Below are positions 1 through 9,068 of a stretch of DNA of 64,000 bases, piece by piece. Made by a program: the position numbers and the translations under genes. The DNA comes from GCA-2737725 sp033763995. Its GTDB lineage: Bacteria > Pseudomonadota > Alphaproteobacteria > Rhodospirillales > Rhodospirillaceae. Position 1 is the stretch's first letter; the number at the start of each line of letters is the position of its first letter. Location: contig JANRJL010000007.1 in NCBI GenBank assembly GCA_033763995.1, forward strand, positions 48,798 to 112,797. Direction: 5' to 3'. A model generated the notes under the pieces. The model was given only the letters and a program-made list of their open reading frames with translations, did not search any database and was not told the DNA's origin.

Positions 1-680
1 TGCCCGGCACGGCTGCAGAAATTCTCGACGACGAGGTGCGGGCGATCATCTGCCCCGATAAGATCACGACCAATCAATGGCTCGAGGTAATGGAGACGGC
101 CCACGCCGTCGGGTTACGCAGCACAGCCACCATCATGTTCGGCCATGTCGACAATCCATCACACTGGGCGCGCCACATATTGCGCATTCGCGCTCTCCAA
201 ACTCATACCGGCGGATTCACAGAATTCGTGCCGCTGCCCTTCGTGCCGATGGAAACGCCGCTTTATCTCAAGATGGCAGCGCGACAAGGCCCCACTTTTC
301 GAGAATCGATTCTTATTCATGCTGTCGCGCGCTTGGCGCTGCACCCAGTCATACCGAATATTCAGACGTCATGGGTGAAGATGGGCCGAGAAGGAGCAAT
401 GGCTTGTCTCCAAGCCGGCGCCAACGATCTCGGGGGCACTCTCATGAACGAAACCATCACGCGCGCCGCCGGAGCTGTGCACGGCCAAGAAATGTCACCT
501 AGTGCGATGACGGATATGATCGTGGCCGTCGACCGTAATCCACGCCAACGTACCACTCTCTACGGCACACCGCCTACGACACAAACGATCGCCTCGTTCG
601 AGGCCGCCCCCCTGGCGCCAGTCGTCAACTCTCCCGCGCGGCGCTTCGAACGTCGAGCGATCCATGAAGGAGCAAACTGA
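1..680 (+). CDS. fbiC: F420 biosynthesis protein FbiC/CofH, C-terminal part (5' end outside window)
   Basis: The reading frame is open from the window edge, so only the C-terminal ~225 residues are visible. The beginning reads PGTAAEILDDEVR, then HEVGLRS/ATIMFGH-type sequence (AHAVGLRSTATIMFGHVD), PLPFVPMETPLY and NDLGGTLMNETITRAAGA. All are hallmarks of the CofH radical-SAM half of FbiC, which joins the 5-amino-6-ribitylaminouracil and tyrosine moieties to build the deazaflavin chromophore (FO) of cofactor F420. The [4Fe-4S] cysteine motif lies upstream of the window. Whether this is a fused FbiC (CofG-CofH) or a stand-alone CofH cannot be decided here. The stop TGA shares its A with the ATG of the next gene, so the three genes are translationally coupled. 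Very confident of the family. Confidence 0.93.
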   Translation, partial: PGTAAEILDDEVRAIICPDKITTNQWLEVMETAHAVGLRSTATIMFGHVDNPSHWARHILRIRALQTHTGGFTEFVPLPFVPMETPLYLKMAARQGPTFRESILIHAVARLALHPVIPNIQTSWVKMGREGAMACLQAGANDLGGTLMNETITRAAGAVHGQEMSPSAMTDMIVAVDRNPRQRTTLYGTPPTTQTIASFEAAPLAPVVNSPARRFERRAIHEGAN

Positions 681-1663
681 TGCAGTTGGGGATCGTCGGT
701 TTGGGACGCATGGGTGCCAATATTGCACGCCGCCTGATGCGCGCGAAGCATACCTGCGTGGTCTACGACCAAGCCGCCAGCGCGGTTCAGAGCGTTGAAA
801 AAGATGGCGCCATTGGAGCGATTAATCTGGCCGACCTCGTGGAGAAGCTCGCTCGACCTCGGACCGTATGGGTGATGCTACCAGCGGGCGAGAGCACCGA
901 AGCAGCCATCGCTGAACTCGGCGGCATTCTTTCGGCCGATGATTGCATCATCGACGGCGGAAACACCTTTTATAGAGACGATATCCGACGCGCCTCGATT
1001 CTCAGAACTAAGCACATCCATTACCTCGATATCGGTACTTCAGGCGGGGTGTGGGGGCTGGAACGCGGCTATTGTCTGATGATCGGTGGGGCGAGGGACG
1101 TAGTGGACAGACTCGATCCATTGTTCGCTGCCCTCGCACCCGGTGCCGGCGCGATTTCGCACACCCCTGGCCGTGAAGGTCGCGATCCTCGTGTCGAACT
1201 TGGCTATCTGCATTGCGGCCCGGTCGGTAGTGGCCATTTCGTGAAGATGGTTCACAACGGCATCGAGTATGGCCTGATGCAGGCCTACGCCGAAGGGTTC
1301 GATCTCTTGAAAGCGCGCACGTCCGAGGTGCTCCCGACTGCGGAACGACACGAGTTTGCCCTGGCCGACGTCGCCGAGGTCTGGCGTCGCGGCAGTGTTG
1401 TTTCCTCCTGGCTGCTCGACCTCATTGCGATCGCGCTCGCTGAGGACGGCTCACTTCGCAATTTCTCAGGTCATGTCGAGGACTCTGGCGAGGGGCGCTG
1501 GACTGTCAATGCAGCGATCGAGACCGCTGTTCCGCTGGAAAGCCTATCTTCTGCACTATTTGCGCGCTTCCGTTCCCGTCAGTCGAGCACGTTTGCCGAA
1601 CGCCTGCTGTCGGCGATGCGGTTCCAATTCGGCGGTCACGCGGAGAAGAAAGCCAGTAAATGA
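680..1663 (+). CDS. gnd: 6-phosphogluconate dehydrogenase, short decarboxylating type
   Basis: Oxidatively decarboxylates 6-phosphogluconate to ribulose 5-phosphate. Residues 7-12 (GLGRMG) form the Rossmann dinucleotide loop; residues 119-130 carry the family signature GTSGGVWGLERG; the catalytic Lys189, His192 and Asn193 lie in FVKMVHNGIEYG. At 327 residues it belongs to the short bacterial Gnd class, not the ~470-residue E. coli type. Its ATG overlaps the fbiC stop by one base and its stop overlaps the next start (ATGA). Being coupled to an F420 biosynthesis gene on one side and lactonase on the other suggests that it serves a pathway supplying reduced F420, for instance downstream of an F420-dependent glucose-6-phosphate dehydrogenase; that enzyme is not in the window. 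Cofactor preference (NAD, NADP or F420) cannot be read from the sequence. Confidence 0.92.
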   Translation: MQLGIVGLGRMGANIARRLMRAKHTCVVYDQAASAVQSVEKDGAIGAINLADLVEKLARPRTVWVMLPAGESTEAAIAELGGILSADDCIIDGGNTFYRDDIRRASILRTKHIHYLDIGTSGGVWGLERGYCLMIGGARDVVDRLDPLFAALAPGAGAISHTPGREGRDPRVELGYLHCGPVGSGHFVKMVHNGIEYGLMQAYAEGFDLLKARTSEVLPTAERHEFALADVAEVWRRGSVVSSWLLDLIAIALAEDGSLRNFSGHVEDSGEGRWTVNAAIETAVPLESLSSALFARFRSRQSSTFAERLLSAMRFQFGGHAEKKASK

Positions 1664-2373
1664 GAATCGAAGTAGCAAATGACCCGCAAGCGGTCGCGAT
1701 ACTCGTCGCCGATTGGTTGGTCACTGCGGTCGAGACCGCTGTTCACGCCCGTGGCCGTTTCGTACTTGGGCTTGCGGGCGGCAGCACACCGAGACTTCTG
1801 TACCAGACTCTCGCACGGCCAGCCTACGCCACGCGATTGCCGTGGCATGCGATGCATCTTTTGTGGGGTGATGAACGCTTTGTTCCTCAAGACCACGCCG
1901 ACAGCAACTATCGTATGGTCGCAGACGCGTTGATCAAGCACGTTCCAGTGCCGCGCGCTAACGTCCATCCCATACCGACCGATGGCACGCCGGTAGATGC
2001 TGCGAGCCGTTACGAGTCTATCCTGCGCAATCTCTATGGCAGTTCAATTCTCGATCCGGCGCGGCCGTTATTTGACGTGATCCTACTTGGGCTGGGTACC
2101 GACGGCCATACCGCCTCTCTTTTTCCGGGGACAGCCGCCATGTCGGAACGAATCGCCTGGGCGACGGCAGTCGAAGGCGTCACAGCGCAACCGCGCCTGA
2201 CGCTTACATTTCCCGCCATCGCCTGTTCGCGCACCGTGGCCTTCATCGTCACGGGAGCTGATAAGCGCCAAATCTTCAGATATGTGCGCGCGAACGGCTC
2301 CGGACTCCCCGCGACTCATGTCACGTCGGCCGGTCAGATCGTTTGGTACGCTGATTCCGCCGCAGCCCAATGA
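1660..2373 (+). CDS. pgl: 6-phosphogluconolactonase
   Basis: Hydrolyses 6-phosphogluconolactone to 6-phosphogluconate in the cytoplasm. The 237-residue length fits the DevB/Pgl family, as do the motifs GGSTPRLLY (residues 40-48), LLWGDERFVP (about 67-76, phosphate and substrate site) and LGLGTDGHTASLFP (about 140-153). It starts in a 4-base ATGA overlap with gnd and ends the operon. Together with gnd it supplies two of the three oxidative pentose phosphate steps; the first step would be expected upstream of the window. A short GAGAGCTC palindrome followed by seven T at about 2411-2424 may be a weak terminator. Confidence 0.95.
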   Translation: MRIEVANDPQAVAILVADWLVTAVETAVHARGRFVLGLAGGSTPRLLYQTLARPAYATRLPWHAMHLLWGDERFVPQDHADSNYRMVADALIKHVPVPRANVHPIPTDGTPVDAASRYESILRNLYGSSILDPARPLFDVILLGLGTDGHTASLFPGTAAMSERIAWATAVEGVTAQPRLTLTFPAIACSRTVAFIVTGADKRQIFRYVRANGSGLPATHVTSAGQIVWYADSAAAQ

Positions 2374-2559
2374 TGGTGATTTGAGACCCGACAACCGCAT
2401 CATTTTTGGGAGAGCTCTTTTTTTGTATGCTTTCTCCCATAGAGCGACCGAGGGGCACGTTACCTTTGAAGGATCCTTACGCGCGGACGGCGTCAATGCC
2501 CCTTACCACCCGAACGCAAATCTCTCTCGTCTAACATCCGCTTCCTCGCGCCCATATAT

Positions 2560-2813
2560 TTGCGTTCGGACAATGAGTGCCTGAGCCTCGAATGGTTCCG
2601 CTTGCAGGCCAAGGCGAAGATTGTGTTCGAAAACTGGTGACGGCACTAAAACGAAGCTTGGGCGCATTCGCGACTCGGCAACCTGATTCCGGAAGGGCTA
2701 GTGGCAAAAGAGCTCGCAGCTTCTGTGACGCAACGGGTCGGGAGGCTGCGGTGTGTGGGGTCTTCGCGTCCCGGCCTGTTGCATCACCGCTACGGACGGA
2801 ACGCAAACAATAA
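2560..2813 (+). pseudogene. IS3-family transposase (OrfB/integrase core) C-terminal remnant
   Basis: From about 2572 one frame reads NECLSLEWFRLQAKAKIVFENW, then a stop, RH, a stop, and NEAWAHSRLGNLIPEGLVAKE. This is the end of the DDE integrase core of IS3-type transposases, usually WRRHYNEVRPHSSLGNLTP. The tail continues in another frame as ATGREAAVCGVFASRPVAS, a typical C-terminus of these IS elements in alphaproteobacteria. Two internal stops and at least one frameshift show that it is dead; the 5' part and any terminal repeats are gone. It lies between the pgl operon and the transporter gene and is a sign of past rearrangement. Confidence 0.75.
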
Positions 2814-3717
2814 CCGGGCGCCTCTCCCTAAAGTTCGAACTGGCCCGAAGAGGCCGGACATATCAATTGTTTCGGCAATCCAGTTTCTCGGACTTGGATC
2901 GGCTTGATGTCTCCTGATCGTATCACGTCAACATGACTAGCCGCAGCGCTCACACGATATTCTCGATTTACATATCCATCGATGAATTATTGATAATTGG
3001 ATCAACACGACCGCCGTTAAAGTGATGATATGAAGCCAGCGCCCACTTCCAATGTGCACGCCTTCACTCTTACAAAGGAGTTTTCTCGACATCGCCTTCA
3101 CGATCAAGGCTTTCTCTGTGTCATCGAAAAACGTCCTGCCCGAGTACTGGTTGCTCTCGAGAATATCGGCAGATGTGCTGCGACGTGATCACAATTGTCG
3201 CTGGATACGAGTGGACCCCAAGAAATCGCGCCGTAGCGCGGACAAAATTCGCTACGAGACAGGCGTTGCTTGGCCGTCCGGCTCAACGCAGAAATGATCG
3301 GAGGAGATGGATAACAGGCGCTCTGGAGCAAGAGCTCAAATGCTCTTTCTTATTCGATACTGACGCCATTGAACAGCCACGAGCATTTGTGTTGAAGGCA
3401 CTTATTCCGGTCTGCTCAGACAGTTTATTGCCACTAGCAGATCAGCTCAAATCTAAATCAACCAACGGCACTATCATAAGTAACAGGGGCGCCGGCATGG
3501 CCCTCTACGTTACTGATCTCGATCGCATTATCTCAAGACCACAACATATACGCGTCTTGAGTCAAACCAGATGCCGACCACCAGACTCTCTTCTTCGCCG
3601 GTTTTACAGTCGAAGCGAACCCGACTTCAGTCGGGTTCGCTTCATACGCCGATCGCAACAGAACACCGCGGAATATGAGATCCCATCCGCTCACATGCTG
3701 ACACATAGGATCAATGC
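2814..3717. other. Intergenic stretch without a recognisable gene
   Basis: About 900 bases between the IS3 remnant and the SLC13 gene. A 182-codon open frame (3173-3721, plus) has no recognisable motif and runs into the next start codon, so I do not call it. Reading the other frames around 3050-3350 gives broken peptide-like stretches with stops, compatible with a decayed gene that I cannot name. The only clear structure is the hairpin at 3612-3643. Confidence 0.5.
3612..3643. promoter_or_regulatory. Perfect 14-bp inverted repeat with a 4-nt loop upstream of the SLC13 gene
   Basis: GAAGCGAACCCGAC, loop TTCA, then the exact reverse complement. It ends 74 bases before the transporter start. 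There is no T-run on either side, so a regulator binding site or an mRNA hairpin is as likely as a terminator. Confidence 0.6.
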
Positions 3718-5157
3718 ATGACCGCCCCAATTAAGTTGGATGGTGAACCATCGACAGTGATCGCGCGTACTTCACAATCGCTTCGAGATTTGATTAAGGT
3801 TGCCAGTTGTATCGCGGTACCTTTGTGCGTTTGGCTATTGCCAATTGCGGTTCAGCCAAACACGAAAATAGCATTTGTCATTTCCTCCTTCATGATTGTC
3901 GCGTGGATGACGGAAATCATGGATTATTCAGTGACTGGCCTCATTGGCTTGATGATGTTTTGGGTATTTGGCATCGCGACGCCTGAGGTCATATTCAGTG
4001 GATTTGTGAACGAAGCCTCATGGTTTTATCTCGGCGCGATGCTGATCGGGGCGATGGCTACTAAATCTGGGCTACCGCAGAGGATCGGCAACTTTGTCGT
4101 TTCCAGAGTTGGCGTCGATTACCCGAGATTGCTCCTTGGTCTGATTATCATCAATTTTCTTCTGACGTTTATCGTGCCCTCCGGAGCAGCCGTTCTGGTG
4201 ATCATGGCGTCGATCATACTCGGAGTGATGAAAATTTTGGACGTGAAAAAGGGATCCAATATTGCTCGGGGAATGTTTTTGGTCATTACTTACACGACGA
4301 CCATCTTCAATAAGATGATTATCTCAGGCACGTCGACAATTCTCGCGCGCGGCATTATCGAATCGACCGGAGGCGTAGCGGTTGCCTGGGGAGTATGGTT
4401 TGCAGCATTCTTCCCTTGCGCCGTAGTCACAATTTTTGCGTCTTGGTGGTTTACGCTCAAACTGTTTCCACCCGAGGCAGAGAGCCTCGCTGGACGGCAC
4501 GAGCACATCCGAGCACATTTTGGCGTTCGCGTGCCCTGGACTTTGGGGGCTGTCAAGGGAACCGCACTCTGCTGCCTAGCTCTGGGTTTATGGATGACCG
4601 ACTGGCTACATCACATCTCCCCGGCCATTATCGCTTTTGCGCTTGGACTAGCCGCATTTCTCCCCTTCATCAACGCTCTCGAGGAGCGGGACTTTCGCCA
4701 GATCAATTATATGCCGTTTTTCTTTGTTGCCGCCGCACTCGGAATGAGTGAGGTCATGAAATCCACGGGCGGTCTGACTATCTTAGCCGACACACTCATG
4801 ACCCAGATGGCCCCCCTCCTCGCGGACAAACTCACGGCAATCGTCGTGCTCTATTGGGGCGGCTTTTTCTATCACATGGCCATGGCTAGCGAGATTTCGA
4901 TGTTAGTGACATCGCTGCCATTACTTATGGAATTTTCCAAGGCCCAAGGACTCAATCCTGCCTGGATTGGAATGATTTGGTCGTTTTCCTCCGGCGGGAA
5001 GCTTTTTGCCTATGAGTCGGCAGTGCTCGTTCTCGGATACGGTTATGGGTATTTCGGACATACTGACCTTATCAAGATCGGCGTTCTGCTGACAATCACC
5101 GAATTTGTTGTAATGGCAGCCAGCATCCTTCTTTATTGGTCATTCCTTGGAATTTGA
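3718..5157 (+). CDS. SLC13/DASS-family anion (dicarboxylate) transporter
   Basis: A 479-residue integral membrane protein with about 11-12 hydrophobic segments, the DASS/CitT fold. The hairpin regions contain FIVPSGAAVLVIMA and MIISGTSTILARG, at the places where SLC13 proteins carry their Ser-Asn/Gly-Thr substrate and Na+ motifs. The second half carries the matching repeat (FFFVAAALGMSEVMKSTGG and FSSGGKLFAYESAVLVLG). It probably imports a di- or tricarboxylate or aromatic dicarboxylate across the inner membrane. The neighbouring convergent operon encodes a 4,5-dihydroxyphthalate-decarboxylase-like protein, so a phthalate-like acid is a reasonable guess for cargo, but this is inference. No strong ribosome binding site precedes the ATG. 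Confidence 0.85.
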   Translation: MTAPIKLDGEPSTVIARTSQSLRDLIKVASCIAVPLCVWLLPIAVQPNTKIAFVISSFMIVAWMTEIMDYSVTGLIGLMMFWVFGIATPEVIFSGFVNEASWFYLGAMLIGAMATKSGLPQRIGNFVVSRVGVDYPRLLLGLIIINFLLTFIVPSGAAVLVIMASIILGVMKILDVKKGSNIARGMFLVITYTTTIFNKMIISGTSTILARGIIESTGGVAVAWGVWFAAFFPCAVVTIFASWWFTLKLFPPEAESLAGRHEHIRAHFGVRVPWTLGAVKGTALCCLALGLWMTDWLHHISPAIIAFALGLAAFLPFINALEERDFRQINYMPFFFVAAALGMSEVMKSTGGLTILADTLMTQMAPLLADKLTAIVVLYWGGFFYHMAMASEISMLVTSLPLLMEFSKAQGLNPAWIGMIWSFSSGGKLFAYESAVLVLGYGYGYFGHTDLIKIGVLLTITEFVVMAASILLYWSFLGI

Positions 5158-5303
5158 GCGTACACATTCATCGTTGATGGTGCCCATCGGAAATCCAGTC
5201 GCATATTCTAGAAATTACAGCCCCGGCTTTCCGGAAAGATATGTAGGTCATACACAGTCCAAACACTCCGGCACCAAGCATTTCAATCTGAACCGATAGC
5301 ACC

Positions 5304-6293
5304 CTAGGTCTTGGCAAGTTCAAGCGTGGAGGCAAAGAAAATATCCTCTGGAACTAGCTGGCGTGTCGTCAAGCCTTGGCTGCACATGTAACGCCCGATG
5401 GTCTCAAGTTCCTCCCTATTAGTGGATATTCCGTAGCTCCAAAAATCCTGCCCCATAAGGGAGCGTGTCCGTTCAAGCTCATCGACGGCCCAGGGAAGCG
5501 TCGTGTAAAGGTGGCCAAGCTTTTCATTGTTGTAGTAGCACAGTTTCTTGGCTTCAAGGTAAGCATTGTACACATTGACAGGGAGCCACGGATGTCGCGC
5601 TGCGAGTACTTTGCGTATGCCAATGACATGCATGATCGGAAAAATGCGCGTACGCCGAAAATAGTCCTCTTCGACCGCACGATAATCTTCGAATAACCGC
5701 CGAATGATGAGGTTTTTACCAAGGCTTCGAGGTGGAATAACAGAGATAAGCGCATCGATCTCGCCGGCCTCGAATAGATTGTTCAAGGTCTGGCCATATG
5801 CGATCGGTTGGAGATCAACCTCTCGCGGCAATGCCAACGTCGTTTTTTCGCGTCGTCCGGGATCAATTAACCCGCCTGTACGCCAACGAATTTCCGAAGG
5901 GCGCAATCCGAAGTCATCTTCCAAAATTCCGCGTACCCAAACTGCGGCTGTAATTTGGTACTCGGGCACGCCTACGATTTTTCCACGAAGGTCCTGCGGA
6001 CGATCGATTCCGCGATCGCTGCGAATATAGATGGCGGAGTGCCGAAAAAGTCGCGAGGGGAAGACCGGAATCGCGACATAGTTGTTCTGACCCCGATCAA
6101 CAAGATGCATATGACTGGCTAGCGAGAGCTCGGTGACATCAAAATCGCCATTTCGGAAAGCCCTATGAAATGCCTCCTCCGGACTCAGCGCGAGCGTTAT
6201 TGTTTCACAGCCGTTAATCGTCACGGCTCCATTGAACAGCGCGCGCGTACGATCGTACTCTACTCCGGCAAGGGAAATCGTCAGTCTACCCAT
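5304..6293 (-). CDS. 4,5-dihydroxyphthalate decarboxylase-like protein (Pht5 family)
   Basis: A 329-residue cytoplasmic protein without signal peptide. The opening LTISLAGVEYDRTRALFNG, the stretch FDVTELSLASHMHLVDRG, and IPVFPSRLFRHSAIYIRSD followed by VGVPEYQITAAVWVRGIL match Pht5-type decarboxylases, which use a periplasmic-binding-protein-like fold and convert 4,5-dihydroxyphthalate to protocatechuate. The start is supported by GAGG about 11 bases upstream. It is the last gene of a minus-strand operon after the amidohydrolase (62-base gap). Many members of the family act on other aromatic acids, so the substrate is open. It could be mistaken for an ABC transporter binding protein, but lacks a secretion signal. 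Confidence 0.8.
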   Translation of the reverse strand: MGRLTISLAGVEYDRTRALFNGAVTINGCETITLALSPEEAFHRAFRNGDFDVTELSLASHMHLVDRGQNNYVAIPVFPSRLFRHSAIYIRSDRGIDRPQDLRGKIVGVPEYQITAAVWVRGILEDDFGLRPSEIRWRTGGLIDPGRREKTTLALPREVDLQPIAYGQTLNNLFEAGEIDALISVIPPRSLGKNLIIRRLFEDYRAVEEDYFRRTRIFPIMHVIGIRKVLAARHPWLPVNVYNAYLEAKKLCYYNNEKLGHLYTTLPWAVDELERTRSLMGQDFWSYGISTNREELETIGRYMCSQGLTTRQLVPEDIFFASTLELAKT

Positions 6294-6355
6294 AGTTGGT
6301 TACCTCGGCTTCGGCGCCTCATGGTGCCCGATATGCTGCGTAGATACACCGCCAC

Positions 6356-7741
6356 TTAAGACGGGTAGCGTGCACGCGCTTGCTTGCCCCAACCCTTCTC
6401 ACCCACCACCTTGCCATTCTGAAAAACAGTTCTGCCTCGAACCAGAGTGCGGACTGTCTTGCCGCGAAAACGCCGCCCAGCGTAAGGCGACCATCCAGTC
6501 AAACTTAGTACGTCCCCATCGCGAATCTCATATTCGTTCTCGAGATCGACGACGGCAATGTCCGCGTGGTAGCCTGGTTGAATGTCGCCTTTATCGATAA
6601 TTCCGAATATCTTCGCAGGTCGCGTGGAACAGGCATCGACTACGCGTTCAAGCGTGATATTCCCATCTAACGCCGCCGTCAGGAACATGCTGAGATAGAA
6701 TTGCGCGGATGGGGTGCCGGTATGAGCTTTCCATCCATCCTTCCAGCCGATTTCCTTCTCCTCGCGGGTATGCGGCGCATGGTCCGTCGCAACGATGTCG
6801 ATAGTACCGTCGCGTAGTCCTTGCCATAGGCTCGGGACATTTTTCTCAGGCACCCAGTATGAGAGCGCGTAGGATCCCAGACGCTGAACGGCGCTCCAAT
6901 CGCAACCCAGAAAAAGCGCCCATGGGTTTATCTCACATGTAACCCTTTGCCCAGCGGCCTTGGCGCTACGAATGAGATCGACGCTGCCAGCGGTTTGGGT
7001 ATGCAGAATATGAAGATGACAGCCTGCGGCTCGTTGCAAGCGCAGGAGCGTCGCAATGGCCGTTTCCCAAATCACGCCGTCATGGGCTGCATAGGCCTTT
7101 GCGTATGCGAGGGCGTCCCGTTCGCCGCGGTCCCAGTATTTTTTTTCAATTACATCCATGAGCGCCTGATCATGGGGGTGCACCATGAGCGGCACGTTGA
7201 CTTTCGCGCAATGCTGCATGATTTCGAGGAGCCGCCCATGGTCATGCACACCAATCCCAGGCATGTGAGGATAGGAACGTCCCGTATCTACAACCATGAA
7301 AATCTTGAAGGCGGCAATTCCCTCCTTGGCCATGCGTGGAATTTCGTCCGTTATTGTCGGCGCAGGATTGAAATTCCAATCCACGACCGCATCCCTCTCG
7401 TAGATTGCGAACTGCTTTTTTAGTAAGGAGTGCGTATTGGGTGGCGGCATGACATTTGGCATCGCCACGCTCGTCGTAACTCCGCCACTCGCGCACTGAA
7501 GGGTGGATGTATGTATCGTATCCTTGTACTCGAATCCGGGTTCAGTTCCCTGTCGGTGATGCGAATGCATGTCGATGGCCCCGGGAAGCACGGCGTAGCC
7601 GGATGCATCGATGATCTCTTTTGCGGATGGCTCGGTTCCCGGCGCATAAATCCCCGCAACCAGCCCATCTTTGATGCCGATAGACCTGAGGCCCCGCGTC
7701 GTCGATGTAACCAGTAGGCCGTTCTTGATCATGCAGTCCAT
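6356..7741 (-). CDS. Cyclic amidohydrolase (dihydroorotase/dihydropyrimidinase/allantoinase family)
   Basis: A 461-residue metal-dependent hydrolase. IDMHSHHR gives the HxH metal pair; the carbamylated lysine is likely in IAAFKIFMVVD; further ligands are in PLMVHPHDQ, HLHILHTQTAG and IVATDHAPHTREEKE (catalytic Asp). The C-terminus has the usual AD-[IV]-VVDLE and GRTVFQNGKVV elements. Such enzymes open cyclic amides or ureides; the exact ring is not deducible. The start at 7741 (MDCMIKNG) is chosen because GGGAGA lies ~8 bases before it; an upstream in-frame ATG at 7768 would add nine residues and has no such site. It lies between a metallochaperone gene and an aromatic-acid decarboxylase on one transcript, suggesting a nitrogen-ring degradation route. 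Confidence 0.88.
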   Translation of the reverse strand: MDCMIKNGLLVTSTTRGLRSIGIKDGLVAGIYAPGTEPSAKEIIDASGYAVLPGAIDMHSHHRQGTEPGFEYKDTIHTSTLQCASGGVTTSVAMPNVMPPPNTHSLLKKQFAIYERDAVVDWNFNPAPTITDEIPRMAKEGIAAFKIFMVVDTGRSYPHMPGIGVHDHGRLLEIMQHCAKVNVPLMVHPHDQALMDVIEKKYWDRGERDALAYAKAYAAHDGVIWETAIATLLRLQRAAGCHLHILHTQTAGSVDLIRSAKAAGQRVTCEINPWALFLGCDWSAVQRLGSYALSYWVPEKNVPSLWQGLRDGTIDIVATDHAPHTREEKEIGWKDGWKAHTGTPSAQFYLSMFLTAALDGNITLERVVDACSTRPAKIFGIIDKGDIQPGYHADIAVVDLENEYEIRDGDVLSLTGWSPYAGRRFRGKTVRTLVRGRTVFQNGKVVGEKGWGKQARARYPS

Positions 7742-7774
7742 GAATATTCTCCCGTAAATTGCAAGCACAGTCGG

Positions 7775-8842
7775 TTAGATTTCTGCGGCTGGACGCATGC
7801 GGATGGTATCGAGCACACGAAAAACGAAATCGCGCGACAGCCCGCGCGTTATGAAGACAATCTGCGATTTGCGTTCGCCGCGAGGCCACGCATCAAGCGT
7901 CATAGGCGGGTGAAAAAGGCGCTGCACAGCCTGAACCACTACTGGTCTATCGCGTCCAGCGATCTGCAGAATACCCTTCACTCGAAGGAGATCATCACCG
8001 TGTGCAACGACCAGAGCATCTAACCAGTGCGCGACGTGCTCCCAAGCCAGCGGTTCTTGAAAAGTGAAACTAAAGGAAACTATCCCGGCACTGTGGCGAT
8101 TGACGTTGCGAGCATGGCCATCATGGCCGTGAGCATCATGAGCATGACTATGTGCAGATGTTATGTCGTGTTGATATTGTTCGGCACTGAGCCAAGCCGC
8201 AACCTCATCCCCTTTTGTGGCAGGATCGTAGATGTCGACTGTCTTAAAATCGAGTGGCATAGTCATTTTTGTCAGGGATGAGAAATGCAGCCGCATGCCA
8301 GGATTCAACGACGCAAGGTGGTGCGCGAGCGAATGCGCTGCATCGGCTGCCAAATCGGTTTTGGTGATGATGACTTGGTCGGCCACTGCAGCTTGCTTCA
8401 TGGCCTCCGGATAGCGTGCCAGAGTCGACTCGCCATGTACCGCGTCAACGGCGGTGATAACTTGACGAAGCCGATACCGTGTCGAGACAGGGTAAGTCAT
8501 CAGCGCGTAGAGTACCGGCGCCGGATCGGCCAGCCCGGTCGTTTCGATCACAACGCTGTCGAAAGCCCGCACTTCTCCCCTGCTTCGCTTCGAGGATAAT
8601 TCGCGCAAAGTATTGACCAGGTCACCACGTACTGTGCAGCACAGACATCCTGTCGATAGTTCAATCGTATTGTCGTTACTGGCTGCGATGAGCGCGTGGT
8701 CAATACCTATATCGCCAAACTCGTTGACGATGACCGCAGTATTGCTCAATTCGCGGCTATGCAACCAAGCATTGAGAAGCGTGGATTTCCCGCTGCCTAG
8801 GAAACCAGTCAACAGTATGACAGGCAGATTGCTCTCACTCAT
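7775..8842 (-). CDS. G3E-family GTPase, CobW/COG0523 metallochaperone
   Basis: A 355-residue P-loop GTPase. Walker A GFLGSGKST is at residues 13-21, the metal-binding GCLCC at 65-69, ETTGLADPAP forms the Walker B/switch region and ITKTD the guanine-specificity loop. A histidine-rich linker (about ten His between residues ~235 and 255) leads to the CobW C-terminal domain. COG0523 proteins deliver Zn, Co or other metals to client enzymes. Here the gene directly precedes a metal-dependent amidohydrolase, 33 bases apart, so that enzyme is the obvious candidate client (inference). MSESNLP at 8842 is the start with an AAGG upstream. No cobalamin genes or riboswitch are nearby, so a B12 role is unlikely. 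Confidence 0.87.
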   Translation of the reverse strand: MSESNLPVILLTGFLGSGKSTLLNAWLHSRELSNTAVIVNEFGDIGIDHALIAASNDNTIELSTGCLCCTVRGDLVNTLRELSSKRSRGEVRAFDSVVIETTGLADPAPVLYALMTYPVSTRYRLRQVITAVDAVHGESTLARYPEAMKQAAVADQVIITKTDLAADAAHSLAHHLASLNPGMRLHFSSLTKMTMPLDFKTVDIYDPATKGDEVAAWLSAEQYQHDITSAHSHAHDAHGHDGHARNVNRHSAGIVSFSFTFQEPLAWEHVAHWLDALVVAHGDDLLRVKGILQIAGRDRPVVVQAVQRLFHPPMTLDAWPRGERKSQIVFITRGLSRDFVFRVLDTIRMRPAAEI

Positions 8843-8990
8843 ACGTGCCCTTGCGTGACTACACACGCGATCTTCAGCGAAGCCGCCGTACGTGGCTGCA
8901 TGGCGCTTAAACTCAATGGGCTCAACGAAATGCGTTGCTTTGGCCTGACGTTAGTCATATCAACGATTATCCTATAAATTAATAATTTGC

Positions 8991-9015
8991 AATACTCTCA
9001 ATATATGAGAATAAT
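8991..9015. promoter_or_regulatory. Candidate operator between the metallochaperone operon and the IclR gene
   Basis: TACTCTCA (8993-9000), spacer ATATA, TGAGAATA (9006-9013): an imperfect dyad matching 7 of 8 bases. It sits in an AT-rich divergent intergenic region 54 bases before the IclR gene. IclR proteins bind such short dyads and often regulate themselves and the divergent operon. Confidence 0.5.
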
Positions 9016-9068
9016 GTCGATTGTGGAGTATCCTCCTATAGCCGCGAAATACTTATCGTCAGGGTTCC

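Noticed and set aside
3173..3721. 182-codon open frame upstream of the SLC13 gene
   Set aside because: No motif, no ribosome binding site, ends inside the next start codon; adjacent frames look like decayed DNA.
5304..6293. Reading this gene as an ABC-transporter (NMT1-like) binding protein
   Set aside because: No signal peptide and close match to Pht5-type decarboxylases, which share the binding-protein fold.
7775..8842. Cobalamin biosynthesis CobW with a B12 riboswitch
   Set aside because: No cobalamin genes nearby and no B12-box-like leader; the operon partner is a metal hydrolase.
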